Source: Xanthomonas theicola (GTDB lineage Bacteria; Pseudomonadota; Gammaproteobacteria; Xanthomonadales; Xanthomonadaceae). From it: DNA of 64,000 bases. The notes beneath the pieces were generated by a model. The model ran no database searches, was not told where the DNA came from, and saw only the letters and a program-made list of their open reading frames with translations. Made by a program: the position numbers and the translations under genes. Below are positions 45,611-53,230 of this stretch, one piece after another. Numbering within the stretch: the first letter of the stretch is position 1; every line of letters starts with the position of its first letter. The stretch covers positions 2,396,001-2,460,000 of the forward strand of contig NZ_CP049017.1 in the NCBI RefSeq assembly GCF_014236795.1, read 5' to 3'.

Positions 45611-46467
45611 GAGCGTGTTATGAACTTTGAAGGATGGTAGCGGCGTTGCTGAGCATGAGCACGGTGAAGACGACGAAGTGCAAGCCAGCCAAGGTTTCCG
45701 GCAAGCGCTCATAGTCGCGTGCCAATCGTCGGAATCGGTTGACCCAGCCGAAGCTGCGTTCGACGACCCAGCGCCGAGGAAGCAAGACGAATCCTTTCTT
45801 GGCTTCGGGAAGTTTCACCACGTGCAGTTCGATTCCTTCTGCCTGCGCGGCTTGCGCCGGCTCCTGCCCGGTGTAGCCTTGATCCACGAACGCCAGTTTT
45901 ACCGTATCGCCCGTGACATGTTGCACCTCTTGCGCCAGCGAGCGCACCTGAGCGCGTTCTTGCTCGTCGGCAGGTGTGACTTGCACTGCAAGCAAATATC
46001 CGAGCGTGTCCACCGCCATATGCACCTTGCTGCCCTTCTTGCGCTTATAGCCGTCGTAGCCTGCACGTGTGCCGCTCTCGCAGGTGGATTGCAGCGTCCG
46101 CCCGTCCAGGATGACAGCACTGGGTTGGCCATGTCTGCCTTGGGCAACACGCAGGATGGAACGCAGGTCGTTGACCATGGCTTCAAAGCAGCCCGCCTGC
46201 AGCCAGCGTTGTGTCTGTTGGTAGACCGCTTCCCATGGCGGGAAGTCCTTGGGCAAAAGGCGCCATGGCGCTCCAGCACGTGCCATCCAGCGCAGCGCAT
46301 TGAACATTGCCCGCAGCTCGTACTTGCGCTGCGGAGCGTGCTCGGTCATCAGGCTCAGGTAAGGCGCTGCGAACGCCCACTCTTCGTCGGAAATGTCGGT
46401 CGGATATGGGCGTTTGCTCTGCATCCCGCTACGATAGCCGGATCGACTCAAAGTTCATAACACGCTC
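45611..46467. mobile_element. Complete IS5-family insertion sequence
   Basis: The 857-bp element has perfect 20-bp terminal inverted repeats GAGCGTGTTATGAACTTTGA (45611-45630, and inverted at 46448-46467). It is flanked by TA on both sides, within CTAG at each end. It contains one intact transposase gene. The insertion splits paralogue C. Ends and open frame are complete, so it may still be mobile. Confidence 0.93.
45618..46424 (-). CDS. IS5-family transposase
   Basis: The 268-residue transposase starts MQSKRPYPTDISDEEWAFAA and shows the DDE pattern: VILDGRTLQSTCESGTRAGY (first Asp), KLAFVDQGYTGQEP (second Asp), RRWVVERSFGWVNRFRRLAR (Glu). The length fits small IS5-group enzymes. A TTG nine codons upstream (46451) is also in frame but lies inside the inverted repeat. 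It is the only gene of the element at 45611-46467. Confidence 0.92.
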   Translation of the reverse strand: MQSKRPYPTDISDEEWAFAAPYLSLMTEHAPQRKYELRAMFNALRWMARAGAPWRLLPKDFPPWEAVYQQTQRWLQAGCFEAMVNDLRSILRVAQGRHGQPSAVILDGRTLQSTCESGTRAGYDGYKRKKGSKVHMAVDTLGYLLAVQVTPADEQERAQVRSLAQEVQHVTGDTVKLAFVDQGYTGQEPAQAAQAEGIELHVVKLPEAKKGFVLLPRRWVVERSFGWVNRFRRLARDYERLPETLAGLHFVVFTVLMLSNAATILQSS

Positions 46468-47152
46468 TAGTCGGCATGTCCACTTTCTTGGCGGTGAAGA
46501 AATGCGTGTGGCGGCCGCAATCCCACTGCTTGATGGCGATGCCGCCAAAACGCCGCCTCGCTTCTTTGGCGCTGAACACGTCGTCGCTGGAGAAGCATTC
46601 GATGCCTTTCCTGTTCCTCACGGTCGGCGCGTAGTAATGCTTGCGGGCGATCTGCTTTTCTCTTACGCTGAAATCCATTTTTCCCAGAAGCAGCTGGAAC
46701 CACGAATCCAGATCACGGATTACCTTCTTCGAATCATCATTGAGTGCATCGATCCTTCTCTTGTAGCTGTTCATGATGCGCTCCTTCTTTTTAAAAGGAA
46801 TTTTGAGCGTATCGTTATGCATTCGCGAACGTCCATCGATCGAAGCGCTCACCTGGGCCATACGACTGGAGAAACATCCGCACAGCAGGCTAGCCAGCGT
46901 GCAAAGGTTGGCTAACTTCTCGTCTTCCATACCAGAGTTTTGCGCCGACAGGACGTGGAAGGATTTTTTCATGTCCGCGACAATCTGTTCCGCCTGCTCG
47001 TCGCTAAATTCCACCGGCCTACGCTGGGCGCGCTTTACGTCCTTCACTGCGAGCGCCAGTTGCCTCTTGCGCACCCGATTCGAAGCGGAAAGAGCGTTGA
47101 TCCGGCCGACGATCTCTTGCGGATCGAACCTACTGATTCTGATGCTATGCAT
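46468..47152 (-). pseudogene. Paralogue C of the T3SS-linked unknown family, 5' part
   Basis: From ATG 47152 (AAAGGTGG upstream) the frame reads DPQEIVGRINALSASNRVRK, LALAVKDVKRAQRRPVEFSD, EQAEQIVADMKKSFHVLSAQ, LCTLASLLCGCFSS. It then continues with MNSYKRRIDALNDDSKKVIR, WFQLLLGKMDFSVREKQIAR and HFFTAKKVDMPT before the IS. An internal ATG at 46774 has its own strong GAAGGAG site, so the second part may once have been a separate gene now fused in frame. With the IS the reading frame runs on only six codons past VDMPT to a stop inside the IS (234 residues). No domain is recognised. Confidence 0.7.
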
Positions 47153-47315
47153 TCCGCCACCTTTCGGATATGGATTTAGCGCTTCCCTGGTGGCAGCCGC
47201 GGTTTTTCGCAGGAACCAGCAGACATTGGTAAAACCTAGCGCGACTGCAGCCCCAATAGAAACGAATTATGCTTTTCAGCACGTGCCGGCGCTTTCATAA
47301 AAACGACCATGAAGG
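47153..47315. repeat. Duplicated leader upstream of paralogue C
   Basis: This 163-bp stretch is similar along its whole length to 44292-44455. Shared blocks include AATAGAAACGAATTATG, CCGGCGCTT and GATATGGATTTAG-like text. It lies between paralogue C and the RcsB-like gene and probably contains the promoter of C. Confidence 0.75.
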
Positions 47316-47413
47316 GTGCTTACGCGCCGCGGCGTCATCGGCGTTTTCGGGCTCGCCAGACCGCCCCCGCGCATGCCCAAGAGGGCGCCGCGCGCATGAA
47401 GCGTTGAACACGA

Positions 47414-48082
47414 TCAGCCCTTCGGCGTAGACGAAGACGGCACCAGGCCGACCTCCAGCGCGTACTTGAAGAGATCGGCATCGCTGGCGACGCCGATCTT
47501 CTTCATCGCGCTGTTTTTCTGCGAACTGATGGTCTGCTTGCTGCGGTGGAGCTGCGCTGCAATGTCGTTGATCTTGGTGCCGGACACATACAGGCGGATG
47601 ACCTCCGACTCGCGCTTGGAGAGACGCACGCTCCTGTTGTCTCCGGCAGGCAGTTTTTCCAGCGCCTGCACGATGGCGCTTACCGTCGGCGAAAAATACT
47701 GCGCTCCCGAACTGGCGATGTGGATCGCCGGAATCAGGTGACTGAGATCGTCGGACTTGCCGACGATGCAGCGTACGCCCATGGCGATCAGGGAGCGCAG
47801 CACGCCGGGGTTTTCTATCATGGTCACGACCACGATCTTGATGTCCGGATAGCGACGCAAGATGAATTCGAACAGCGGAAGGCCGTCGCCGAATTCGCCG
47901 CCGGGCATTGCGTAATCGGTCACCAGGACGTCGGCGACGCCTTGGTCGAGGAGTTCGATGACTTGCGTCGAATCGTGCGCCGTGCCCATGAGTTCGATGG
48001 TGCTGACGGCGATCGAGTGCTTGACGCCTTCGATGATCGCAGGATGATCATCGGCAATGACGACTTTGATCTTATAGGGCAT
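47414..48082 (-). CDS. RcsB-like LuxR-family response regulator
   Basis: The 222-residue protein has a receiver domain (VVIADDHPAIIEGVKHSIAV; phospho-acceptor Asp56 in LVTDYAMPGG; VVVTMIENPGVLRSLIAMGV) and a LuxR-type HTH (VRLSKRESEVIRLYVSGTKI; NDIAAQLHRSKQTISSQKNS; AMKKIGVASDADLFKYALEV). Layout and sequence are closest to RcsB, including TISSQK-SAM. No sensor kinase gene is nearby. It lies between the paralogue family and the T3SS, which suggests a role in their control, but that is inference. Upstream DNA is AT-richer than the core. Confidence 0.88.
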   Translation of the reverse strand: MPYKIKVVIADDHPAIIEGVKHSIAVSTIELMGTAHDSTQVIELLDQGVADVLVTDYAMPGGEFGDGLPLFEFILRRYPDIKIVVVTMIENPGVLRSLIAMGVRCIVGKSDDLSHLIPAIHIASSGAQYFSPTVSAIVQALEKLPAGDNRSVRLSKRESEVIRLYVSGTKINDIAAQLHRSKQTISSQKNSAMKKIGVASDADLFKYALEVGLVPSSSTPKG

Positions 48083-48603
48083 GCTTCACCTTTCTGGCGG
48101 GTAGTTCCTAACTTTTCCCGACCAAGGCGCAACATGGTTCCTGAGTCGAAATCTGGCTCGGAAGCCTGAAAATTAGAGGTTTTGAATTTCGATGCGACGA
48201 TCGTAACGATAGCGGGCCTGTGCCGGGTACAGAGGATGGACGTATTGGCGGGATGCGCCACCACAGGGGGCGGCCGGTTCTTGGCGTGGCCCCGGAAGTC
48301 CACGATGCCATTGCTGTGGCCGCGCCCGGCCAGCCCGCGTGCTTGTGGATCATCACGCATTTCCCGCACGGCTTCAAGCTGCCGCATGGCCCTTGGCCTG
48401 CCGCTGGCCCATGCAGCAGGCGGTTACCTCGCAGCTGCGTGCACCGATCTCGCGCGCTCCAGGTCAAGGCTTGCGCCAGCCAGAGTCGGCGGCCAGGCGC
48501 CGGCGGCGACGCTCGACCATCCGAAGACGATCCCTCGCCCAGCAGTCGGGCCGGCCTCGACCCGCGGGCGCCGATGGCGTCCGAAGTCGGTGCTTGGATA
48601 CTA
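48083..48603. other. Intergenic region, no supported gene
   Basis: This 521-bp stretch upstream of the RcsB-like gene has only short or Arg/Pro-rich frames. The first 110 bp are AT-richer and likely hold the promoter of the regulator. The rest is high in GC and may be degraded coding sequence on the minus strand, but I cannot name a source. Confidence 0.5.
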
Positions 48604-49767
48604 GGGATGGTCTGAACAACTCCCTCTGATCCTGCGACAATCGTACAAAGCCCAACAGGACAACGACGATGCAATTGTCTTTCGGCGACGCGGAGTACAA
48701 CGGCAAGCGCAAGCAGACGCGGCGCGAAAGGTTGCTGGCCGAGATGGATCAGGTGGTGCCGTGGAAAGACCTGCTGGCGCTGATCGCGCCGCACTATCCG
48801 AAGTCGGGCCATCCGGGCCGTCAGCCGTACCCGCTGGAGACAATGCTGCGCATCCACTTTCTGCAGCAGTGGTACGCACTGAGCGACCCGGGCGCGGAAG
48901 AAGCCTTGTACGACACGGCGTCGATGCGCCGTTTCGCCAGGATCGGCGGGTTGGATGAGGTGCCGGACGAGACCACGATCCTCAACTTCCGCCGGTTGCT
49001 GGAGACGCACGATCTGGCGCGCACGCTGTTCAACCGGGTCAACGCGCACCTATCGCGCAAGGGCCAGAGCCTGCGCGGCGGCACCATCGTGGACGCCACG
49101 ATCATTGCCGCGCCCAGCTCGACCAAGAACAAGAACGGCGAGCGCGACCCGGAAATGCACCAGACCAAGAAGGGCAATCAGTACTACTTCGGGATGAAAG
49201 CGCACATCGGCGTGGACGATGAGTCCGGGCTGGTGCACCACTTGGAATGCACGGCGGCCAACGCCGCAGATATCACCCAGGCGCACAAGCTGCTGCACGG
49301 CAAGGAAGACACGGTATGCGGCGACAGCGGCTACACCGGGCTGGCCAAGCGCGAGGAGATGGCGAGCAAGCGCAAGCTGCGCTATCTGATCGCGGAGAAG
49401 CCCTCGAAGCTGAAGCAGATCAAGAGCAAGCGCGAATTGAAGTGGGCACAGCGCTGGGAGCACGCCAAGGCCAGCCTGAGGGCGAAGGTGGAGCATCCGT
49501 TCCGGGTGATCAAGCGCCAGTTTGGCTACGTCAAGGTGCGCTATCGCGGCCTGGCGAAGAACACGGCGCAAGTGCTGACGCTGTTTGCGCTGTCGAACCT
49601 GTGGCTGAAGCGAAAGCAGTTGCTGCCTGTCGTGGGGAGGGTGTGCCTGTAATCCGGGAAATACCCCGGAAATGCGCCGGAAACGGCGAAAAACCGAGGG
49701 TCTGAGCGCCGTGGGCGTGGTCGATATGGCTTGCCTCATCCTCCGACCGCGTTGATCAGACTATCCC
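48604..49767. mobile_element. Complete IS5-family insertion sequence, second type
   Basis: GGGATGGTCTGAACAAC at 48604-48620 and its inverted partner at 49751-49767 (15 of 17 matching) bound an element of about 1.16 kb with one intact transposase. Both ends lie within CTAG, as for the element at 45611-46467. The element may still be active. Confidence 0.85.
48669..49652 (+). CDS. IS5-family transposase (IS1478/IS5-group type)
   Basis: The 327-residue enzyme opens MQLSFGDAEYNGKRKQTRRE, contains GHPGRQPYPLETMLRIHFLQ, GGTIVDATIIAAPSSTKNKN (first Asp), GLVHHLECTAANAADI, CGDSGYTG (second Asp) and KVEHPFRVIKRQFGYVKVRY (Glu). The frame is complete. It is unrelated in detail to the transposase at 45618-46424 and to the decayed one at 8190-9198, so three IS5 lineages are present. 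Confidence 0.94.
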   Translation: MQLSFGDAEYNGKRKQTRRERLLAEMDQVVPWKDLLALIAPHYPKSGHPGRQPYPLETMLRIHFLQQWYALSDPGAEEALYDTASMRRFARIGGLDEVPDETTILNFRRLLETHDLARTLFNRVNAHLSRKGQSLRGGTIVDATIIAAPSSTKNKNGERDPEMHQTKKGNQYYFGMKAHIGVDDESGLVHHLECTAANAADITQAHKLLHGKEDTVCGDSGYTGLAKREEMASKRKLRYLIAEKPSKLKQIKSKRELKWAQRWEHAKASLRAKVEHPFRVIKRQFGYVKVRYRGLAKNTAQVLTLFALSNLWLKRKQLLPVVGRVCL

Positions 49768-49886
49768 TAGAGCACTTTCTATCCAAGTGATGCCACTTGT
49801 GGGAGCGACTCCGGGCGGCCTGAGGCCGCCCGGAGTCGCTCCCACAACACTGCGCTGGCTGCACATATCGGGATCGAAAATGCTCT
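49768..49886. mobile_element. Probable MITE with a 51-nt palindrome
   Basis: TAGAGCACTTTCTATCC at the left and its near-inverse (GGATCGAAAATGCTCTA) at the right form terminal inverted repeats, within CTAG at both ends. Inside, two 25-bp arms (49797-49821 and 49823-49847) are perfect inverse copies around a single G. No gene is present. It abuts the IS at 48604-49767 and is probably a non-autonomous element moved by an IS5-type transposase. Confidence 0.7.
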
Positions 49887-50115
49887 AGCAATCACGCTCC
49901 GGCGGGCTCGCCGTGTTCGAGTGCTTTTTTCCCATCCTTTTCGTCATCGAGGAATGGAAGTCCTCTTCCCATGCCTTGATCATCTGCCGCCGCGCCGGCG
50001 GCGACGCGAACAAATATTGATTCATGCCGATCATGAACTTCCGGACCTCGGTCTTGGACAATTTGGCGAAACCAATCAGAAGCTTCGCAGCATTTACTAT
50101 ATTTTCCCTTCCCAT
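49885..50115 (-). CDS. Small hypothetical protein next to the T3SS
   Basis: The 76-residue frame (MGRENIVNAAKLLIGFAKLS; KTEVRKFMIGMNQYLFASPP; ARRQMIKAWEEDFHSSMTKR) has normal composition and looks helical and basic. It starts after an AT-rich stretch (50113-50135) and lacks a clear Shine-Dalgarno sequence. No family is recognised. It is the first gene past the end of the T3SS operon, and its stop lies at the MITE end. It could be a regulator or a remnant. Confidence 0.5.
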   Translation of the reverse strand: MGRENIVNAAKLLIGFAKLSKTEVRKFMIGMNQYLFASPPARRQMIKAWEEDFHSSMTKRMGKKHSNTASPPERDC

Positions 50116-50143
50116 AAATATATAGTTTATTGCTCTTGACTGC

Positions 50144-50575
50144 CTAGAAATCGTAACTTGGCGGCGATAGGATCGCTTCCGATATGAATTGATTCAGGAC
50201 GGCACTGGACACCGCGGCCACGCCGAAACCCTCGTATACCGCGGTATACAAGCCCGATCCCTCGTTGCCTTCTTCGCTGAGCTTGTTCAGCACTTGCCCC
50301 AGCGCCGGCGTCTGGTTCAGAACATCCTGGTACGGCATGTCGCCGTCTTCAGCGACGAATCTGTTCAGGAACTCGATGATGTCGCCGCCGCCGATACCGG
50401 GATCGGCTTGCCACAACTGCTTCAGCTGCTCGTACAGGCGGTCGATGCCGCCATCTTCCTTGCCGCCGTCCGTTTTCGGCAGCAGCCGCTGATCCAGACT
50501 GAACGCAGCGGACGACGAGGACGCCGTGTCGATGGGGCGGACGCTCAGGGAGTTCTCCGCAAGCGGTCGAATCAT
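50144..50575 (-). CDS. OrgC-position protein of the T3SS
   Basis: The 143-residue protein follows orgB with a 4-bp overlap, the place of orgC in the SPI-1 prgHIJK-orgABC operon; OrgC there has about 150 residues and aids needle polymerisation. I see no strong sequence likeness, so the call is by position and length. Visible features: a Ser/Ala-rich N-terminus (PIDTASSSSAAFSLDQ), an acidic helical middle (GGIDRLYEQLKQLWQADPGI) and a C-terminal helix (VSSAVLNQFISEAILSPP). ATG 50575 was chosen for the overlap. Confidence 0.6.
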   Translation of the reverse strand: MIRPLAENSLSVRPIDTASSSSAAFSLDQRLLPKTDGGKEDGGIDRLYEQLKQLWQADPGIGGGDIIEFLNRFVAEDGDMPYQDVLNQTPALGQVLNKLSEEGNEGSGLYTAVYEGFGVAAVSSAVLNQFISEAILSPPSYDF

Positions 50576-51276
50576 GGCTGCTGCTCCGGCGACGGGATCG
50601 CGGTGGATCGAGGTTGCGGCGGTTGCAACAAGGCGGCGAGCGTTGCGCGGCACTTGTCGGCGGCGGCGCTGCTCGCCGCATGGATGGACGGCAAGCCGCT
50701 CATGGCGCGCGCGCCGGCACGCATCACAAAATCGTCGGGCGCGAATTCCGCCACCTGGTCGCCTAGGCGCAACAAGAACCGCGGGTCCTGTCGGTACTCG
50801 ATATTGACCTGTCCGCCGAAATGCCGTTGCAAGCGCGCCACCAGACTGCGGTGGTTGGCGCGCATGCCTTCCGGCAGCAGCAGGTCCAGCCCCGTAGCGG
50901 CGGAGAGGTCCTGCTCACGCAGGCATTCTTCGAAGGCCGCCGCCACCACCTCCGGATCGTTGACGCAGCGTTGCAGGAGTGCGGCGACCTCGCGCTGCAG
51001 CTGCTGCTGCAACTGCGCCGCCAGCGCGGCATGGTCGGCCAGATAGGCAGCCAGCGCGCCGGCGGCCTGCAGCATGCCGGCCGCATAGCCCTCGCTCTTC
51101 GCCTCGCGGTACAGGCGTGCGGCCTCGTCTTGCGCATGCACCGCCAGCGCGCCGGCGCGGCGCCTCGCCTCGGCAACCAGTGCCGACGCCCTGAGGTGGT
51201 TGCGCAGATAGGCGCTGCGCACCAGCAACGCCTCCTCCGGCACGATCTCACATATGGTATGGATGATTCTTGGCAT
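50572..51276 (-). CDS. orgB: T3SS sorting-platform stator OrgB (SctL)
   Basis: The 234-residue protein has the HrpE/YscL-type layout: an N-terminal part followed by a long helix (LVAEARRRAGALAVHAQDEA; ARLYREAKSEGYAAGMLQAA) and a C-terminal domain (ATGLDLLLPEGMRANHRSLV; FGGQVNIEYRQDPRFLLRLG; QVAEFAPDDFV). SctL links the ATPase SctN to the cytoplasmic sorting platform. It overlaps orgA by 29 bp. The name follows operon order and this pattern. Confidence 0.8.
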   Translation of the reverse strand: MPRIIHTICEIVPEEALLVRSAYLRNHLRASALVAEARRRAGALAVHAQDEAARLYREAKSEGYAAGMLQAAGALAAYLADHAALAAQLQQQLQREVAALLQRCVNDPEVVAAAFEECLREQDLSAATGLDLLLPEGMRANHRSLVARLQRHFGGQVNIEYRQDPRFLLRLGDQVAEFAPDDFVMRAGARAMSGLPSIHAASSAAADKCRATLAALLQPPQPRSTAIPSPEQQP

Positions 51277-51871
51277 ATTGGATCGCCTGTAAAATCAAAA
51301 ACAGATCGGCCGCCTGCAATGGCCTCCGGCAAGCCTCGAAACACGCGTCCAGCTGCGGAGGAAACAACAAGCGCAGGCGCTCCAGCACCGCCGCCGGCGC
51401 TTGCCGCTGCCAGTCCAGCAACCGCAGCAAGCCGACGTGCTGGACCATCGGCAACGGCTCGGCCTCGGGAAGCGGATCGGCGTGCGCTCCCCATTGCCGA
51501 GGGTTCGCCGCCGCTGGGGCTCGCGCAGGCGTCCGCTGCAACGGCAATTCCATGAAGAACCGCACCGGCGCCGGCAAGCACAGGAACCTGCCGCCCCGGG
51601 CGAGCTGCGGCTTCAGCAACTGCGCGCCGACCAGCGAACAGACGTACGGCAGGCGCCTCCAGTGCGGCAGCAGGCGATGACCCCGCACCTCCATGGTCTG
51701 CCGCGCATCCGGCGCATCGCCGAGCAGCATGCGATTGACGACCGCACGCTGACGTGGCGTGTCGAAACCGCGCGGCAGACGCAGCCGCTGCGGATGCACG
51801 TAGCTCAGCGGGTCGAACAGGATCTGCGCCGGCGGCAGCCCATGCACGGCCGCCTCAATCGGTCTTGCCAT
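51248..51871 (-). CDS. orgA: T3SS sorting-platform protein OrgA (SctK)
   Basis: The 207-residue protein lies between prgK and orgB, exactly as orgA does in SPI-1. OrgA has about 200 residues and is the SctK component that connects SctQ to the basal body. Visible features are [32 protein letters not shown] and a C-terminal helical region ([40 protein letters not shown]). It starts 17 bp inside the prgK frame. The call rests mainly on position and length. Confidence 0.75.
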   Translation of the reverse strand: MARPIEAAVHGLPPAQILFDPLSYVHPQRLRLPRGFDTPRQRAVVNRMLLGDAPDARQTMEVRGHRLLPHWRRLPYVCSLVGAQLLKPQLARGGRFLCLPAPVRFFMELPLQRTPARAPAAANPRQWGAHADPLPEAEPLPMVQHVGLLRLLDWQRQAPAAVLERLRLLFPPQLDACFEACRRPLQAADLFLILQAIQYAKNHPYHM

Positions 51872-52640
51872 CGCGTGCTCCACCCCGCTCCTCCTGCACT
51901 TTCCCGCGTACGCGCTCGCCCACGCTCTCCAATGCCCCCCTGCCTTCGCCACGCCGGTACCAGAACCAGGCCAATGCGCCGACGGCGGCGGCGAGCACGA
52001 CCAGGATGCCGGCCGCCGGCATGCCGTCGTCGGACTTGCCGATCTGCCGCGGCGTCTCGTGCTGCAAGGCGCTGCGGCGCGAAACGACGACCGAGATATT
52101 GTCGTATTCCACCTCGGCAAAGCTGTTCTTGAGGAAGCGCTTGATATCGTTGATCAGCACCGCCGAGTCGACATCGCCTTCGTAACTGGCCAGCGCCGAC
52201 AAATGTACCGGCGGCATCTTGCGCCCGCCTTCGCCGGCGTCGAGGTCGTAGCTGACGTGCACGCGCGCCGACACCACCCCGGCGATGGTGCGCAGCGACT
52301 GCTCCAGGCGTTGTTCGATGCCGGAATACAGGCGCGCTTTCTCCGCGCGCGGCGATGCGACCAGGCTGTCGGACGGGAACAAGTCGGCGATCTGCACCGA
52401 CTTGCGCGACGGCAGATCGTAGGACCTGAGGATGTCGACGGCCGCGGCGAAGTCCGGCTCGCCGACATCGACGCTATAGCCGTTCTTGCCGTTGTCGCGC
52501 TTGCCGGCGTCGATATTGTGCCGGTGCAGGACCGCCACCACTTCGTTGGCCTGCCCCTGATCCAACCCCTGCAGCAGGCTTTCCTGCTTGCAGCCGGCCA
52601 GCGCCAGGCAAAGCATGACCATGCCTGCCAGCTTGTTCAT
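51855..52640 (-). CDS. prgK: T3SS inner-membrane ring lipoprotein PrgK (SctJ)
   Basis: The 261-residue protein has a lipoprotein signal ([13 protein letters not shown], lipidated Cys17) and the YscJ/FliF-type ring domain: [82 protein letters not shown]-terminal membrane helix ([20 protein letters not shown], about 224-243) is followed by a basic tail. It forms the inner ring with PrgH. It overlaps prgJ by 4 bp and orgA by 17 bp. Confidence 0.92.
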   Translation of the reverse strand: MNKLAGMVMLCLALAGCKQESLLQGLDQGQANEVVAVLHRHNIDAGKRDNGKNGYSVDVGEPDFAAAVDILRSYDLPSRKSVQIADLFPSDSLVASPRAEKARLYSGIEQRLEQSLRTIAGVVSARVHVSYDLDAGEGGRKMPPVHLSALASYEGDVDSAVLINDIKRFLKNSFAEVEYDNISVVVSRRSALQHETPRQIGKSDDGMPAAGILVVLAAAVGALAWFWYRRGEGRGALESVGERVRGKVQEERGGARDGKTD

Positions 52641-52945
52641 GTCTTCAACAGGGTTTGGACGGTGACGACGCCCTGGTGCACGAGTCCACAGATGTGCTGC
52701 ACCTTCAGCGTGCGTTCGGCCATGCGCGCCTGCACCAAGACCAAGGCGCCCGGCGAGGACCGGTATGCGGCGTCGCTGGCTTTGGCCATGATGTCGGCGT
52801 ACTCGTTCTGCGCCTCCACCGACGTGGAGGCGAACGCATCGCGCAGGCGGTCGTCGATGGACGACGATGCCGATTCCTGCGGCGTGAGGTCCGCCGCCCT
52901 GATTTCGGCGCCCCGTTGGACACCGGCGATGGCCTGAGTATTCAC
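52637..52945 (-). CDS. prgJ: T3SS inner rod protein PrgJ (SctI)
   Basis: The 102-residue protein matches the rod family in size (PrgJ 101) and in its helical C-terminus ([51 protein letters not shown]). Rod proteins connect the export gate to the needle. It lies between prgI and prgK with 4-bp overlaps on both sides, the same order as SPI-1. Confidence 0.85.
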   Translation of the reverse strand: MNTQAIAGVQRGAEIRAADLTPQESASSSIDDRLRDAFASTSVEAQNEYADIMAKASDAAYRSSPGALVLVQARMAERTLKVQHICGLVHQGVVTVQTLLKT

Positions 52946-53214
52946 GACAGCCTGTTGTCGATGAAGGTATCGACGTCCTTGATCGCCTTCGCCACCGAGG
53001 TCTCGGTCTGGCGCAGGATGGTCGTCTCGGAAACCACGGCCTGGTACTCGACCAGCAGGCTCGTGGTGGCGGTGCCGCTGCCGCTGCCGCCCTTTTTATT
53101 GGCCAATTCATCGAGCAGTTCGTTCTGGCGCTCCAGCAGCGCCCTGCCGCCGTCTTCCATGGCCTTCACCGCATTGACGATGTCGCCGCCGCCTTGATAT
53201 GGAATTGTTGCCAT
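52942..53214 (-). CDS. prgI: T3SS needle protein PrgI (SctF), with Gly/Ser-rich loop
   Basis: The 90-residue protein fits the needle family: [10 protein letters not shown] at the start, then two helices ([20 protein letters not shown] and [20 protein letters not shown]) and [17 protein letters not shown]. Between the helices, where Salmonella PrgI has the short PSDP turn, it has [13 protein letters not shown] (residues 40-52), making it about ten residues longer than PrgI (80). Needle subunits polymerise outside the cell. It has a good ribosome site (CAGGAG). Confidence 0.9.
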   Translation of the reverse strand: MATIPYQGGGDIVNAVKAMEDGGRALLERQNELLDELANKKGGSGSGTATTSLLVEYQAVVSETTILRQTETSVAKAIKDVDTFIDNRLS

Positions 53215-53230
53215 CTGTAGCTCCTGTTGG

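Noticed and set aside
48108..49049. Minus-strand frame of 313 codons.
   Set aside because: It runs antisense through the IS5 transposase and then through unrecognised DNA; no conserved motif.
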